Positions 1 to 8,620 of a stretch of 64,000 bases of DNA are shown here, piece by piece (within the stretch, counting starts at the first letter, position 1; each line of letters starts with the position of its first letter). The notes below the pieces were generated by a model, which saw only the letters and a list, made by a program, of their open reading frames with translations, did no database searches and was not told the DNA's origin. The stretch lies in NCBI RefSeq assembly GCF_002885955.2, contig NZ_POQS01000008.1, forward strand, positions 333,336 to 397,335, given 5' to 3'. The DNA comes from Achromobacter pulmonis. Its GTDB lineage: Bacteria; Pseudomonadota; Gammaproteobacteria; Burkholderiales; Burkholderiaceae_B. The position numbers and the translations under genes were made by a program.

Positions 1-2
1 AC

Positions 3-401
3 ACCGGGGAACGGCTCAGCAATGGGAAACCAAAGCTGACCGCACTTCGGGACATTTGCGATACGAAGATTCGTCGGCACCGCAAGATCAAGGCTGATGC
101 CAATCCGTTCGACCCGCAGTGGGAAACCTACTTTGAGCAGAGGTTCGGCTTCAAGTTAAAGGACTCGCTGCAAGGGCGGAAGAAGCTCATTCGGCTTTGG
201 ATGGAACAGGGCGGTAGGTGCCCGGTTTGTAGTCAACCCATCACCGAAATCAGCGGGTGGCATGTCCATCATCTGGTCAGGCGGGTAGACGGCGGACCGG
301 ACATCAACTCCAACCTGGTCATGGTGCATCCGAACTGTCATAACCAGATTCACGTCAATGGTCTCAAGGTGGTGAAGCCGGTTCGCGAAAGCGGGCTTTG
401 A
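3..401 (+). CDS. ltrA: Group II intron reverse transcriptase/maturase, C-terminal part
   Basis: The open frame runs in from the window start with no stop, so only the last 132 residues are seen. They contain the end of the maturase X region and a C-terminal HNH endonuclease domain. The HNH domain shows CPVC, then HVHHLVRRVDGG, then HPNCHNQIH, which are the zinc-binding Cys pairs and HNH residues. The family splices its own intron RNA and nicks target DNA for retrohoming. The stop lies just before domain V, as usual. An internal ATG at 201 would give a stand-alone 66-residue HNH protein, but the frame upstream reads like a normal maturase, so that start is unlikely. Confidence 0.9.
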   Translation, partial: TGERLSNGKPKLTALRDICDTKIRRHRKIKADANPFDPQWETYFEQRFGFKLKDSLQGRKKLIRLWMEQGGRCPVCSQPITEISGWHVHHLVRRVDGGPDINSNLVMVHPNCHNQIHVNGLKVVKPVRESGL

Positions 402-408
402 AAGGCTT

Positions 409-444
409 GAGCCGTATGAGGGGAAACTCTCACGTACGGTTCTT
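409..444 (+). ncRNA. Group II intron domain V
   Basis: The sequence GAGCCGTATGAGGGGAAACT followed by CTCACGTACGGTTC folds as the 34-nt catalytic hairpin: GAGCCGT pairs with ACGGTTC and TGAG with CTCA around a GGAAA-type loop. This matches bacterial domain V. The adjoining GGGGGGATGGGCC...GGCCTGTCCCTACCC (about 445-480) would be domain VI, which carries the branch-point adenosine. Confidence 0.85.
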
Positions 445-483
445 AGGGGGGGATGGGCCAGCAATGGCCTGTCCCTACCCGAC

Positions 484-1560
484 CATCTGCTGTTCCGGGC
501 CTTGCCCGCGAGGATGATCGAAGATGGCTACCGCCCGAGCGCCAGCGGCAGCATGAATGCCGCTGCCATGGCGTTTATGAGGGACCACGGTGTCCTCAAG
601 GACATCTATTCCGAGAGCAACGGGCCGGCCCACAAGACCGCCAAAGGCTCGAAGATCACCGTCAGAACGGTCAAGGCACCCGGGTTCGGGCCGAAAGGCG
701 TACTGCGCTGCGTGCTGCCGTACACGATCTTCCTCAAGCTCAGAGACATCGGCGGCGTGCTGCCGCCGTATGACGAAGAGTTCCGGGAGGTCGCCATGGA
801 TGCCGGGCAGGCCGACGCCTACCGCAATCTGGCCGCCAGTCTGACGGCGGAACTCAAGGAGGCCCTGCGCAAGCGGGATACCACCTTGCTGGGCGTAGTC
901 CTCAATGTGCTGTTGGCGTGGTCCGACTGCTGCTGCCGGGCGGAAACCGTGCGCCACCCGCGCACGCGCCAGGTCCTGGCCTTCACACCGGCTCAGTTCA
1001 ACGAGCTGGAGATCATGCCGAAAGAGCGTGAGCTGATCGACATCTGCCGCGAGGAGAAAGCCGCGGGTCGCAAGACCCTGGTGTACTCCGTCTACACCGG
1101 CACGCGCGATACCACCAGCCGTTTGAAGATGCTGCTGGAGCAAGAGGGTTTTCGGGTGGCGGTACTGCGCGCAAGCGTGGATGCCTCTCGCCGCGAAGAC
1201 TGGATTGCCGAGCAGCTCGATCGGGGGATCGACGTCCTCATCACGAATCCGGAACTGGTGAAAACCGGCCTGGATTTGCTGGAGTTCCCCACGATTGTGT
1301 TCATGCAGTCAGGGTGGAACATCTACACGTTGCAACAAGCCGCGCGCCGGTCATGGCGGATCGGCCAGAAGCAGCATGTGAAGGTGATCTACCTGGGGTA
1401 TGCGGCCACGTCGCAGATGACGTGCCTGTCCCTGATGGCGAAGAAGATCCTGGTGTCGCAGAGCACCTCCGGCGACGTCCCGGAATCGGGGCTGGATGTG
1501 CTCAACCAAGACGGCGATTCGATCGAGGTCGCCCTGGCCCGGCAACTCGTCGCGGCCTGA
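484..1560 (+). pseudogene. ICE SNF2/DEAD-like helicase, 3' exon interrupted by group II intron
   Basis: This is the C-terminal 358 residues of a superfamily 2 helicase of the kind found upstream of pilL in PFGI-1/ICEclc-type elements. The C-terminal RecA lobe shows GRKTLVYSVYTGT, then the motif V region ITNPELVKTGLDL and the motif VI-like QAARRSWRIGQ. The N-terminal lobe with Walker A and DExx is not present. The frame is open from the predicted splice junction at 484, and the first possible internal start (TTG 502) is only a frame artefact. If the intron splices, a full-length protein can be made; if not, the gene is broken. A terminator follows at 1574. Confidence 0.8.
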
Positions 1561-1573
1561 TGTTCCCGTTCAT

Positions 1574-1603
1574 GCCGGCGTCCCTCTGGGCGCCGGCTTT
1601 TTT
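1574..1603 (+). terminator. Rho-independent terminator after helicase
   Basis: The arms GCCGGCG (1574-1580) and CGCCGGC (1591-1597) pair perfectly. An inner CCC/GGG pair closes a three-base loop, and six T follow (1598-1603). It separates the helicase from the pilL operon. Confidence 0.9.
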
Positions 1604-1607
1604 CTTC

Positions 1608-1637
1608 AAAACGGGGCAAACCACGATGCGCATTGTT
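1608..1637 (+). promoter_or_regulatory. Conserved transfer-operon box, copy 1 (before pilL)
   Basis: The sequence reads AAAAC-GGGGC-AAA-CCAC-GA-TGCGCATTGTT. It ends 61 bases before the pilL ATG. Twenty-four of 30 positions are identical, without gaps, to the copy at 17437-17466. The same order and spacing recur at 8149 and 23476. It is probably a shared promoter or activator site; the function is inferred. Confidence 0.65.
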
Positions 1638-1697
1638 TGCTGATCGGAATGCCGCCCACGGCGAAGGTATCGGCTCATCGCCACCGAGAGCCGAACC

Positions 1698-2261
1698 ATG
1701 CCAGCAACCCAACTTCTACGGCGCCTGACCGGCAGCAGCCTGCTGATCGCCGCTGTGTTGAGCGGCGGCTGCGCCACCACCGCCGCACCGCCCGTTGATC
1801 CTCCTGTCGAGGAAGCCGACGCCGCGCCGCAGTCACCCGAACTGATTCCGGTGGTGCGCTACGGCCGCTACACGCTCGTGGAGCTTGCTCCCACCGCGGC
1901 CCAGCGTGACCTGCTGCTGCAGGTCATCGACGTGGCGATGCCGGCGGATGCCAGAGCGACGGTGGGCGATGGCCTGCGCCACGCACTCCAGCGCAGCGGC
2001 TACCAGCTTTGCGAGAACGCCCATGCGGTGATCGAGCTGTATTCGCTGCCGCTGCCGGCGGCGCACCTGCATCTGGGGCCGATGACGCTGCGCGACGCAC
2101 TGCTCACCCTCGCCGGGCCGGCCTGGGATGTACAGGTCGATGACCGGGCGCGCCAGATCTGCTTCGTACCTGCCGGCGAGCCCTGCGCAGATCCCGAGAC
2201 CGACACGCCACTGGCCGCGCCGGTGCAGACCTTTCCCATCATCGACGGAGGCCAGCCATGA
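1698..2261 (+). CDS. pilL: ICE type IV pilus lipoprotein PilL (N-terminal domain family)
   Basis: This 187-residue protein has a lipoprotein signal (residues about 5-26, LSGGC lipobox) followed by an acidic linker and the small domain typical of the conjugative PilL family (TIGR03748). The domain includes VVRYGRYTLVELAPT, RHALQRSGYQL and DALLTLAGPAWDVQVD, the STN/secretin-like helix-strand repeats. PilL is thought to act with the thin conjugative pilus at the outer membrane. It is the first gene of the conjugation operon after the terminator and box 1, and its stop overlaps the next start. Confidence 0.85.
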   Translation: MPATQLLRRLTGSSLLIAAVLSGGCATTAAPPVDPPVEEADAAPQSPELIPVVRYGRYTLVELAPTAAQRDLLLQVIDVAMPADARATVGDGLRHALQRSGYQLCENAHAVIELYSLPLPAAHLHLGPMTLRDALLTLAGPAWDVQVDDRARQICFVPAGEPCADPETDTPLAAPVQTFPIIDGGQP

Positions 2262-2905
2262 GCGCAGTGGCCCATGCGTCGCGTTCGCGCGCGGCCTTCG
2301 TGCTGTACCTGCTGCTGTGGGCCTGGATGGTCGGACTCAGCGCACTGGTGCTCGTCAACTTCCGCGTCGCGGGCGACCTGGCCGGTCAGAGTCAAGTTGA
2401 TTCGGCCTTACGCCAACTGCAGGTGCTCGAAGGCCGGCTCGCCGAATTCGCCGACGACGTCCAGACGCTGCAAGCCCGCCCCGAAGCGGCGACCACGGCA
2501 GCTTTGCAGGACACCCGCCAGCGCCTCGAAGCGGACATCGCCCGTCTCGAACAGTCGCTGGCCGGCTACGCCACCGAGGCGGCCCTGCAGACACTGCACA
2601 GCGACGTCGAGCAGCTCAAGGCGCAGCGCCAGACCGCCGCGCGCACGCCCGCAGCGCCGCGCCCCGCCAGGGCGACGACGGCTGCACCAGCACAGGTGCC
2701 GTTTCCCTTCCGCGTGATCGGTGCGGAACTGCGCGCCGGGCAGCGAGCCGTTTCCATCGCCCCCGCCGGCGACTCGCTCTCGGCCGGACAGATCCAGGTG
2801 CTGCTGCCCGGCGAGCATGCCGGGCGCTGGCAGTTGCAGACCATCGACGGCAACACCGCCGTGTTCCAGGCCGGCGACCAGACGCGCCGGCTGGCGATTC
2901 CTTGA
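2258..2905 (+). CDS. ICE membrane-anchored coiled-coil protein
   Basis: This 215-residue protein has one N-terminal membrane segment (about residues 12-38) and a Gln/Glu/Leu-rich coiled coil (about 48-130). A Pro/Ala linker leads to a small C-terminal beta-rich domain (about 145-215, PFPFRVIGAEL...). The layout resembles an inner-membrane protein reaching into the periplasm. It starts in a 4-bp ATGA overlap with pilL and lies before the PFL_4693-family gene. Conserved ICE clusters carry a protein of this type here, but I do not know a named function. Confidence 0.8.
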   Translation: MSAVAHASRSRAAFVLYLLLWAWMVGLSALVLVNFRVAGDLAGQSQVDSALRQLQVLEGRLAEFADDVQTLQARPEAATTAALQDTRQRLEADIARLEQSLAGYATEAALQTLHSDVEQLKAQRQTAARTPAAPRPARATTAAPAQVPFPFRVIGAELRAGQRAVSIAPAGDSLSAGQIQVLLPGEHAGRWQLQTIDGNTAVFQAGDQTRRLAIP

Positions 2906-2917
2906 TCGGGAGGTGCC

Positions 2918-3646
2918 ATGCAACGTCGCGCACTTTCCATGCTGTTCCTGCTGGCCTCGCTGACCGCACCGGCCTTCGCGCAGCAGCCCGCCACCCAGAG
3001 CACACCCGCACAGTCTTCCCGTGTCACGCCGAGCCAGATCGATCAGGCACGCGATGAACGCCTGGCGCGGGACTGGGGGCTGCGCGGCGACGAATGGGGA
3101 CGCTACCGCGAACTGATGGAAGGGCCGCTGGGCATCCATTCACCCAACCTCGACCCGCTGACCGCACTCGGCATCGAAGCCCGCTCCGACGAGGAGCGGC
3201 GGCGCTATGCCGAACTGCAAGTGCAGGTCGAAGCGCGCCGCGTGGAAAAGTTGCTGGCGTATCAACGAGCCTACGACGAAGCCTGGCAACGCCTGCATCC
3301 CGACGCCCAGCGGGTGAATCTGCCCGATGCGCTGCCGGGCGGCAGCGCGATGACCGGCAGCGGTCGTACCGCCGTGTTCGTCCGGGACGGCTGCACGCCG
3401 TGTGCCCAGGTCGTGCAGCGTCTGCAGACGGCGAACGCCGAGTTCGACCTGTACATGGTCGGCAGCCGCCAGGACGACGCGCGCATCCGCGAGTGGGCCC
3501 AGCGCGCGCAGATCGATCCGGCGCGCGTGCGCAGCGGCTCGATCACGCTCAACCACGACGGTGGCCGCTGGCTGGCGCTGGGTTTGCCCGGTGAACTGCC
3601 CGCGGTGGTGCGTCAGGTGAACGGCCAATGGCAGCGCCAGCCCTGA
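2918..3646 (+). CDS. ICE conjugation protein, PFL_4693 family (TIGR03759)
   Basis: The protein has 242 residues with a Sec signal peptide (cleavage near AFAQQ, about residue 21). A helical N-terminal half includes ARDWGLRGDEWGRYRELMEGPLG, a hallmark of this family. The C-terminal half is thioredoxin-like with a CTPC pair (VRDGCTPCAQVV). It is probably periplasmic and part of the transfer apparatus. The gene starts 12 bases after its upstream neighbour and overlaps the next. Confidence 0.85.
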   Translation: MQRRALSMLFLLASLTAPAFAQQPATQSTPAQSSRVTPSQIDQARDERLARDWGLRGDEWGRYRELMEGPLGIHSPNLDPLTALGIEARSDEERRRYAELQVQVEARRVEKLLAYQRAYDEAWQRLHPDAQRVNLPDALPGGSAMTGSGRTAVFVRDGCTPCAQVVQRLQTANAEFDLYMVGSRQDDARIREWAQRAQIDPARVRSGSITLNHDGGRWLALGLPGELPAVVRQVNGQWQRQP

Positions 3647-4218
3647 TGCCGGGGTGGCCGTGGTGCGTGCTGCTGGCCGCCGTGTTGGCGACCGAGCCGG
3701 TTCAGGCCCAGGAGATTCCACCTCCGGCCTACCAGTTGGCGGCTCAGCGCGCCAACATTCCTTCGACGGTGCTCTATGCCGTGGCGCTACAGGAGAGCGG
3801 CGTGCGCCGGGGTGGTCGCATCGTGCCGTGGCCCTGGTCGCTCAACGTCGCCGGGCAGTCGCGCCGCTACGCCTCGCGCGCACAGGCGTGTGCGGGTGTG
3901 CGCCAGGCACTGCGCGAGGTGCCGCCTACGCGCATCGACGTGGGGCTGGGCCAGATCAATCTCGGCTACCACCCGCACCGCTACCGCCAGCCCTGCGATC
4001 TGCTCGATCCCTACGAGAACCTGCGCATCGCCGCCGACATCCTGAAGGAGCAGCACACGCCCGGAGAGGACTGGCTGCTGGCCGTCGGGCGCTACCACCG
4101 ACCGGCTGGCGGCGCACCGGCGGCGCGCTACCGGCGCAGCGTTTCACAACATCTTCAGCGCGTGCTCGGGCCGCAACAGGCTACCGCACACGCGCCTCAC
4201 CAGGAGAACAGCCGATGA
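3628..4218 (+). CDS. Lytic transglycosylase (SLT-like), conjugation-associated
   Basis: This 196-residue exported protein carries a soluble-lytic-transglycosylase-like fold. It shows VALQESG with the catalytic Glu, then VGLGQINLGYH, and LRIAADILKEQH. Such enzymes cut peptidoglycan so that the secretion channel can cross the wall. I chose ATG 3628 because AGGTGA lies seven bases upstream; ATG 3646, which overlaps the previous stop (TGATG), is an alternative and leaves the signal peptide intact. The next gene overlaps its stop by four bases. Confidence 0.85.
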   Translation: MAAPALMPGWPWCVLLAAVLATEPVQAQEIPPPAYQLAAQRANIPSTVLYAVALQESGVRRGGRIVPWPWSLNVAGQSRRYASRAQACAGVRQALREVPPTRIDVGLGQINLGYHPHRYRQPCDLLDPYENLRIAADILKEQHTPGEDWLLAVGRYHRPAGGAPAARYRRSVSQHLQRVLGPQQATAHAPHQENSR

Positions 4219-4760
4219 TCCCCTCCATCCGGGCCGCGCACGGCCTCCTTGTCGTGATGCTCGCCACCGTACCGATGAGCGCGGTGCGCGCCACACCGCC
4301 CCTGATCGTGGTCGAGGATCGCGGCGGCGCTTCCGCGCTGCCGTACTACGAAGCGCTCGACCTGCAACCGCGCGCCACGAGCCAGCCGCTCCCCTCCATC
4401 GTCATTCCCGAGGCACCGACCGCCGCCGTCGATGAGACGGCCATGCTGCCGGTGCGCAGCGCCCGGCTCACGCCGGGAACGGTTGCCCGCCGCGTCATCG
4501 AGGCACCCGGACTGCAACCATTCTTCCTGGTCGGTGACGACACAGCCTCGCAGGCCTGGTTGCGCCAGCACGCCGACACGCTGCGCGAACGCAACGCCTG
4601 GGGGCTGGTGGTCAATGTCGAGACGGCCCAGGCACTGGCGCAATTGCGCGCGCTCGCACCCGGCCTGAACCTGTCGCCGGTATCCGCCGACGACCTGGCC
4701 GAGCGCCTGGGTCTGCGGCATTACCCGGTGCTGGTGACCGCCACCGGTATCGAGCAGTGA
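4215..4760 (+). CDS. ICE conjugation protein, PFL_4695 family (TIGR03765)
   Basis: This is a 181-residue exported protein (signal peptide to about residue 26, VRATPP). The typical family start PPLIVVEDRGGASALPYYEAL is followed by a compact alpha/beta domain ending ERLGLRHYPVLVTATGIEQ. That is a thioredoxin-fold-like ending without cysteines, similar to the C-terminal half of the PFL_4693 and PFL_4709 proteins. The ATG is set by the ATGA overlap with the transglycosylase gene. It lies directly before traD, as in other ICEs of this class. Confidence 0.85.
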   Translation: MIPSIRAAHGLLVVMLATVPMSAVRATPPLIVVEDRGGASALPYYEALDLQPRATSQPLPSIVIPEAPTAAVDETAMLPVRSARLTPGTVARRVIEAPGLQPFFLVGDDTASQAWLRQHADTLRERNAWGLVVNVETAQALAQLRALAPGLNLSPVSADDLAERLGLRHYPVLVTATGIEQ

Positions 4761-4764
4761 CACC

Positions 4765-6924
4765 ATGGCGCAGACGCAGCCCGTGGAAGTCCTGCTGCGC
4801 CCAGCGGTGGAGCTGTACACCGTGGCGGTTTGCGCCGGCGCCGCGTTTCTGTGCCTGGTGGCACCGTGGTCGCTCGCGCTGACGCCGGCCATGGGCATCG
4901 GCAGCGCGCTGGCGTTCGCCGCCTATGGCGCACTGCGCTGGCATGACGCGCAGGTGATCCTGCGCTACCGCCGCAACATCCGCAGGTTGCCGCACTACGT
5001 CATGACGAGCCGGAACGTGCCGGTGAGCCAGCAGCGGCTGTTCATCGGTAAGGGGTTCCGCTGGGAACAGAAGCACACCCATCGGCTCATGCAAACGTAC
5101 CGGCCTGAGTTCCGCTGCTATGTCGAGCCGCCTCCCGCTTACCAGTTGGCCCGGCACCTTGAGGCGCGTCTGGAGTTCGCGCCTTTCCCGTTATCGCGGT
5201 TGCCTCGGCTGACGCGCTGGGACGTGCCGTTCAATCCGGTCAGGCCCTTGCCGCCGGTTGGCGGTCTGCCGCGTCTGCACGGGATCGAACCGGACGAGGT
5301 CGACGTCGGCCTGCCGCTGGAAGAGCGCGTGGGCCATTCGCTGGTACTGGGCACTACCCGAGTGGGCAAGACCCGGCTCGCGGAACTGTTCATCACGCAG
5401 GACATCCGCCGCAGGAATGCTCAGGGCGAGCATGAAGTCGTGATCGTTTTCGATCCCAAGGGCGACGCAGATCTTCTGAAAAGAATGTTCGTCGAAGCGC
5501 GGCGCGCCGGGCGCGAGAACGAATTTTATGTGTTTCACCTCGGCTGGCCGGAAATCAGCGCACGCTACAACGCCGTGGGGCGGTTCGGCCGCATCAGCGA
5601 GGTGGCCACGCGCATCGCCGGCCAGCTTTCCGGCGAAGGCAATTCAGCAGCGTTTCGCGAATTTGCTTGGCGGTTCGTGAACATCGTTGCCAGGGCACTG
5701 ATCGAGCTGGGGCAGCGTCCGGACTACCTGCTGATCCAACGCCATGTCATCAACATCGATGCGCTGTTCATCGAGTACGCCGCCCATTTCTTCGCCCGCA
5801 CCGAACCGAAGGCCTGGGAAGTCATCGTCCAGATCGAGGCCAAGCTCAACGAGCGGAACATTCCGAGGAACATGATCGGGCGCGAGAAGCGCGTGGTGGC
5901 ACTTGAACAGTATCTGAGCCAGGTGCGCAACTACGATCCGGTACTGGACGGTCTTCGCAGCGCGGTCCGGTACGACAAGACGTATTTCGACAAGATCGTT
6001 GCGAGCCTGCTGCCGTTATTGGAAAAGCTCACCAGTGGCAAGATTTCCCAGTTACTGGCGCCGAACTATTCCGACCTGGAAGACCCCAGGCCCATTTTCG
6101 ACTGGATGCAGGTGGTCAGGAAGCGGGCCGTGGTCTATGTCGGCCTGGATGCGCTATCCGACGCCGAGGTGGCCGCCGCCGTCGGCAATTCGATGTTCAG
6201 CGACATGGTGTCGGTTGCCGGTCATATCTACAAGTTCGGCATCGACGATGGCCTTCCAGGAGGGAGCTCGAACGTCAAGTTGCCGATCAACGTCCATGCT
6301 GACGAGTTCAATGAACTCATGGGCGCCGAATTTGTACCCATGATCAACAAGGGAGGTGGTGCGGGACTGCAAATCACCGCCTATACCCAGACGCTGAGCG
6401 ACATCGAGGCGCGCATCGGCAACCGGGCGAAGGCCGGTCAGGTGGTCGGAAATTTCAACAATTTGTTCATGTTGAGGGTCAGGGAAACCGCCACCGCCGA
6501 GTTGCTGACGCGCCAGCTTCCCAAGGTGGAGGTCTATACCACCACCATCGTCAGCGGCGCGACCGATAGCTCCGACATCCACGGTTCCACCGACTTCACC
6601 AGCAACACGCAGGATCGCATCAGCATGTCGAGCGTGCCGATGATCGAGCCGTCGCATGTGGTGCAGTTGCCGAAGGGCCAGTGTTTCGCGTTGATGCAAG
6701 GGGGAAACCTGTGGAAAGTCCGCATGCCGCTGCCGGCCCCCGACCCGGACGAGACCATGCCCGAGGATCTGCAGCAACTGGCGACCTATATGCGCCAGAG
6801 CTACACCGAGGCCGGTCGCTGGTGGGAGAACCTCGGTTCCCCGTCGTTGCAGGAGCGACCGCTGCCCGACGAGCTGCTGGACGATGAAGTGACCGATCCC
6901 GCCGACCAGGGCAGCGCATCATGA
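4765..6924 (+). CDS. traD: Type IV coupling protein TraD (SXT/TOL subfamily)
   Basis: This 719-residue ATPase couples the relaxosome to the transfer channel at the inner membrane. Two membrane segments lie near residues 18-55. Walker A is LGTTRVGKTRL (about residue 195), the Walker B region is INVHADEFNELMG, and QITAYTQTLSDIEARIG follows as the family's motif III region. The length fits the TIGR03743 subfamily. It starts four bases after the PFL_4695 gene and overlaps the PFL_4697 gene by ATGA. Confidence 0.95.
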   Translation: MAQTQPVEVLLRPAVELYTVAVCAGAAFLCLVAPWSLALTPAMGIGSALAFAAYGALRWHDAQVILRYRRNIRRLPHYVMTSRNVPVSQQRLFIGKGFRWEQKHTHRLMQTYRPEFRCYVEPPPAYQLARHLEARLEFAPFPLSRLPRLTRWDVPFNPVRPLPPVGGLPRLHGIEPDEVDVGLPLEERVGHSLVLGTTRVGKTRLAELFITQDIRRRNAQGEHEVVIVFDPKGDADLLKRMFVEARRAGRENEFYVFHLGWPEISARYNAVGRFGRISEVATRIAGQLSGEGNSAAFREFAWRFVNIVARALIELGQRPDYLLIQRHVINIDALFIEYAAHFFARTEPKAWEVIVQIEAKLNERNIPRNMIGREKRVVALEQYLSQVRNYDPVLDGLRSAVRYDKTYFDKIVASLLPLLEKLTSGKISQLLAPNYSDLEDPRPIFDWMQVVRKRAVVYVGLDALSDAEVAAAVGNSMFSDMVSVAGHIYKFGIDDGLPGGSSNVKLPINVHADEFNELMGAEFVPMINKGGGAGLQITAYTQTLSDIEARIGNRAKAGQVVGNFNNLFMLRVRETATAELLTRQLPKVEVYTTTIVSGATDSSDIHGSTDFTSNTQDRISMSSVPMIEPSHVVQLPKGQCFALMQGGNLWKVRMPLPAPDPDETMPEDLQQLATYMRQSYTEAGRWWENLGSPSLQERPLPDELLDDEVTDPADQGSAS

Positions 6925-7670
6925 GCGATCCGGCCTCGACCGCACAGCGGCAGCAACAGCGCCGGCAGGGTCTGATCGCCAGTGCGATCACCTTGCCGCT
7001 GCGCCTGTTCGGCGTGCTGATCGCCTCGCTGCTGCTGTCGATCCTGATCGAGTGCGTGGGCATGCACCTGTTCTGGAAGGATCAGGGGTGGCGTCATGCG
7101 CAGTCGATGCTGCAGTACGAATTGGGGCATATCTCGAACCACTTCACGCGCAGCGTCATCGTGCAGGAGCCGGGGCGAACCGCCCACCGCCTGGTGGACA
7201 CCGGCTACGAGTGGGTATTCGTGAAGACCGGGTTGCTCGACAAGATGAGCGAGACCGCCGAGCGCGCTCGTGCGCCGAGCCAGACGCCTACACGCAATTT
7301 CCGCTACTTCATCAGCCAGGCTTATGTCTGGGCCGAGCGCTATCTGGTCGCAGCCGCCTTCATCACATTGACCTTCCTGGTGCGTCTGCTGGTGCTGGTA
7401 CTGACCCTGCCGCTGGTGCTGACGGCAGTGTTCGTCGGGCTGGTCGATGGTCTGGTGCGCCGCGACGTGCGCAAGTTCGGCGCCGGCAGGGAATCGGGTT
7501 TCGTGTACCACCGCGCGAAAGCCGCGCTGTTGCCGCTGGCGGTGCTGCCCTGGGTGATCTATCTGGCGATGCCGATCTCGGTGCATCCGTTGCTGATTCT
7601 GCTACCCAGCGCAGCGTTGCTGGGATTTGCGGTGGCCCTGACCGCGAGCAGCTTTAAGAAGTATCTCTAG
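6921..7670 (+). CDS. ICE membrane protein, PFL_4697 family (TIGR03747)
   Basis: The protein has 249 residues with several membrane helices (about 25-48, 145-190 and 210-242). A periplasmic segment includes LQYELGHISNHFTRS. The sequence AERYLVAAAFITLTFLVRLL and VGLVDGLVRRDVRKFGAGRESGFVYHR are typical of this family. It is always next to traD in this class and probably acts as a partner of the coupling protein. The stop is eight bases from a convergent gene. Confidence 0.85.
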   Translation: MSDPASTAQRQQQRRQGLIASAITLPLRLFGVLIASLLLSILIECVGMHLFWKDQGWRHAQSMLQYELGHISNHFTRSVIVQEPGRTAHRLVDTGYEWVFVKTGLLDKMSETAERARAPSQTPTRNFRYFISQAYVWAERYLVAAAFITLTFLVRLLVLVLTLPLVLTAVFVGLVDGLVRRDVRKFGAGRESGFVYHRAKAALLPLAVLPWVIYLAMPISVHPLLILLPSAALLGFAVALTASSFKKYL

Positions 7671-7678
7671 GCAGGAAA

Positions 7679-8038
7679 TCAGTCTTCCGATTGATCCGCC
7701 ACAAGCCGCTTGAAAACCCTGTCCCAAGCCCCGCCGGCTTGAACTGATTCCGCAGCCATTTCGGTCTGGATCATTGCCACCAGTTCGGCGTGGCCGGCTT
7801 CGGCGTTTTCCCAGGCGTAGACCTCCGTCTCAAACAGGATAGGGTCGCCGTCGGGTAGGTGATTGTGATCCAGCCCGAGAAACACTGTGGAAATACGGAC
7901 ATCGTCGACCCACGTTTCCGCCACGCGACGGTCGGCGGTAGCGAACCACTGTGACCATTCCACGGGGTCTTCACAAGTCACGCTGCGATGACCTTCGAGC
8001 CGGTATTGCAGCGGTTTGGAATAGCCAAAGGGAGTCAT
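7679..8038 (-). CDS. Hypothetical protein on the opposite strand of the transfer region
   Basis: This 119-residue acidic protein (MTPFGYSKPLQYRLEGH... to ADQSED) has no signal peptide and no membrane segment. Its middle is rich in Asp, Glu and Trp (ETWVDDVRISTVFLGLDHNH). I do not recognise the family. It is the only minus-strand gene inside the conjugation genes before 22 kb and sits between the TraD block and the RAQPRD operon. The open frame has good codon positions and a plausible start at 8038 with GGAG-like bases on the opposite strand. Confidence 0.6.
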   Translation of the reverse strand: MTPFGYSKPLQYRLEGHRSVTCEDPVEWSQWFATADRRVAETWVDDVRISTVFLGLDHNHLPDGDPILFETEVYAWENAEAGHAELVAMIQTEMAAESVQAGGAWDRVFKRLVADQSED

Positions 8039-8148
8039 TTTTCAAGAATAACCCAGCTGCGCCAACAGCAAGAAGATTTTCAAAAGCACCTGTCCTGACA
8101 CTCCCGTCGCACGATCCATCGTATGTAGTTGGCATCGGTCGCTATATC

Positions 8149-8177
8149 AATCCGGTGACCTCGCAGTACCCATTGTT
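8149..8177 (+). promoter_or_regulatory. Conserved transfer-operon box, copy 2 (before RAQPRD gene)
   Basis: AATCCGGT...TCGCAGTACCCATTGTT aligns without gaps to the copy at 17438-17466. The part equivalent to CCACAGTGCGCATTGTT matches at 13 of 17 positions. It ends 66 bases before the RAQPRD ATG, close to the 61- and 65-base distances at pilL and PFL_4709. This copy is the least conserved of the four. Confidence 0.45.
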
Positions 8178-8242
8178 TGCGGTGTTGAAGCGCCTGCCTC
8201 GCCACGATCGAGCCATTGCTGATCGAACCGAGGAATGGCGCG

Positions 8243-8620
8243 ATGGTGTTTTCGTTTCCACGCTACGCCGCGCATCGCGGCGTAGCCGTCCTGCTGATGG
8301 CGGCCCTGGCGGCGAGCCTGCCGCTGGCGGCCCACGCCGGCACGCCAGCCCAACGCCAGGAGCTGGCTGCGGCATTGCGCCAGCTCGACGCGCTGGAACG
8401 CTTCGTCGCACAGAGCGCGGCGGACGCCCCGATCACAACGGGCGAACGCTATCACTTCGACTACCCGAGGCTACTCGATGACCTCGCGCGCGTGCGCGCC
8501 GGCATCCAGTTCCATCTCGCGCCATCCCGCGCCCAGCCGCGCGACCCCGCCGTACTGAGCGGCGATTACCGCAACGAGTCCGCGCCCGACGCTCCCTCTA
8601 CGCCGGAGGCGCAGCCATGA
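8243..8620 (+). CDS. RAQPRD family ICE protein
   Basis: This is a 125-residue exported protein. Its signal peptide ends near AHAGTPA, the middle is helical, and the diagnostic motif RAQPRD lies near residue 95 (TIGR01690 family). It is thought to be a periplasmic component of the transfer system. I chose ATG 8243, with GAGGA eight bases upstream, over the TTG at 8216. It begins the second run of T4SS genes, and its stop overlaps the next start by ATGA. Confidence 0.85.
   Translation: MVFSFPRYAAHRGVAVLLMAALAASLPLAAHAGTPAQRQELAAALRQLDALERFVAQSAADAPITTGERYHFDYPRLLDDLARVRAGIQFHLAPSRAQPRDPAVLSGDYRNESAPDAPSTPEAQP

Larger units (their letters stand above)
1..483 (+). mobile_element. Group II intron, 3' part (cut by window start)
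   Basis: The sequence holds the end of an intron-encoded maturase, then a domain V hairpin (about 409-444) and a domain VI region, ending in CCCTACCCGAC. This is the usual 3' terminus of bacterial group II introns. From 484 the reading frame continues directly into a SNF2-like helicase, so the intron sits inside that gene. The 5' end, domains I-IV and the 5' exon are outside the window. The exact 3' splice site (483) is inferred from the terminal CTACCCGAY consensus and from the open frame downstream. Confidence 0.9.

Noticed and set aside
201..401. Stand-alone HNH endonuclease
   Set aside because: The frame is open upstream to the window start and reads as a maturase; the HNH domain is its C-terminus.
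8201..8226. Alternative box near the RAQPRD gene (CCACGATCGAGCCATTGCTGATCG)
   Set aside because: It shares words with copy 1 but not the spacing; the copy at 8149-8177 keeps the spacing and the distance to the start.
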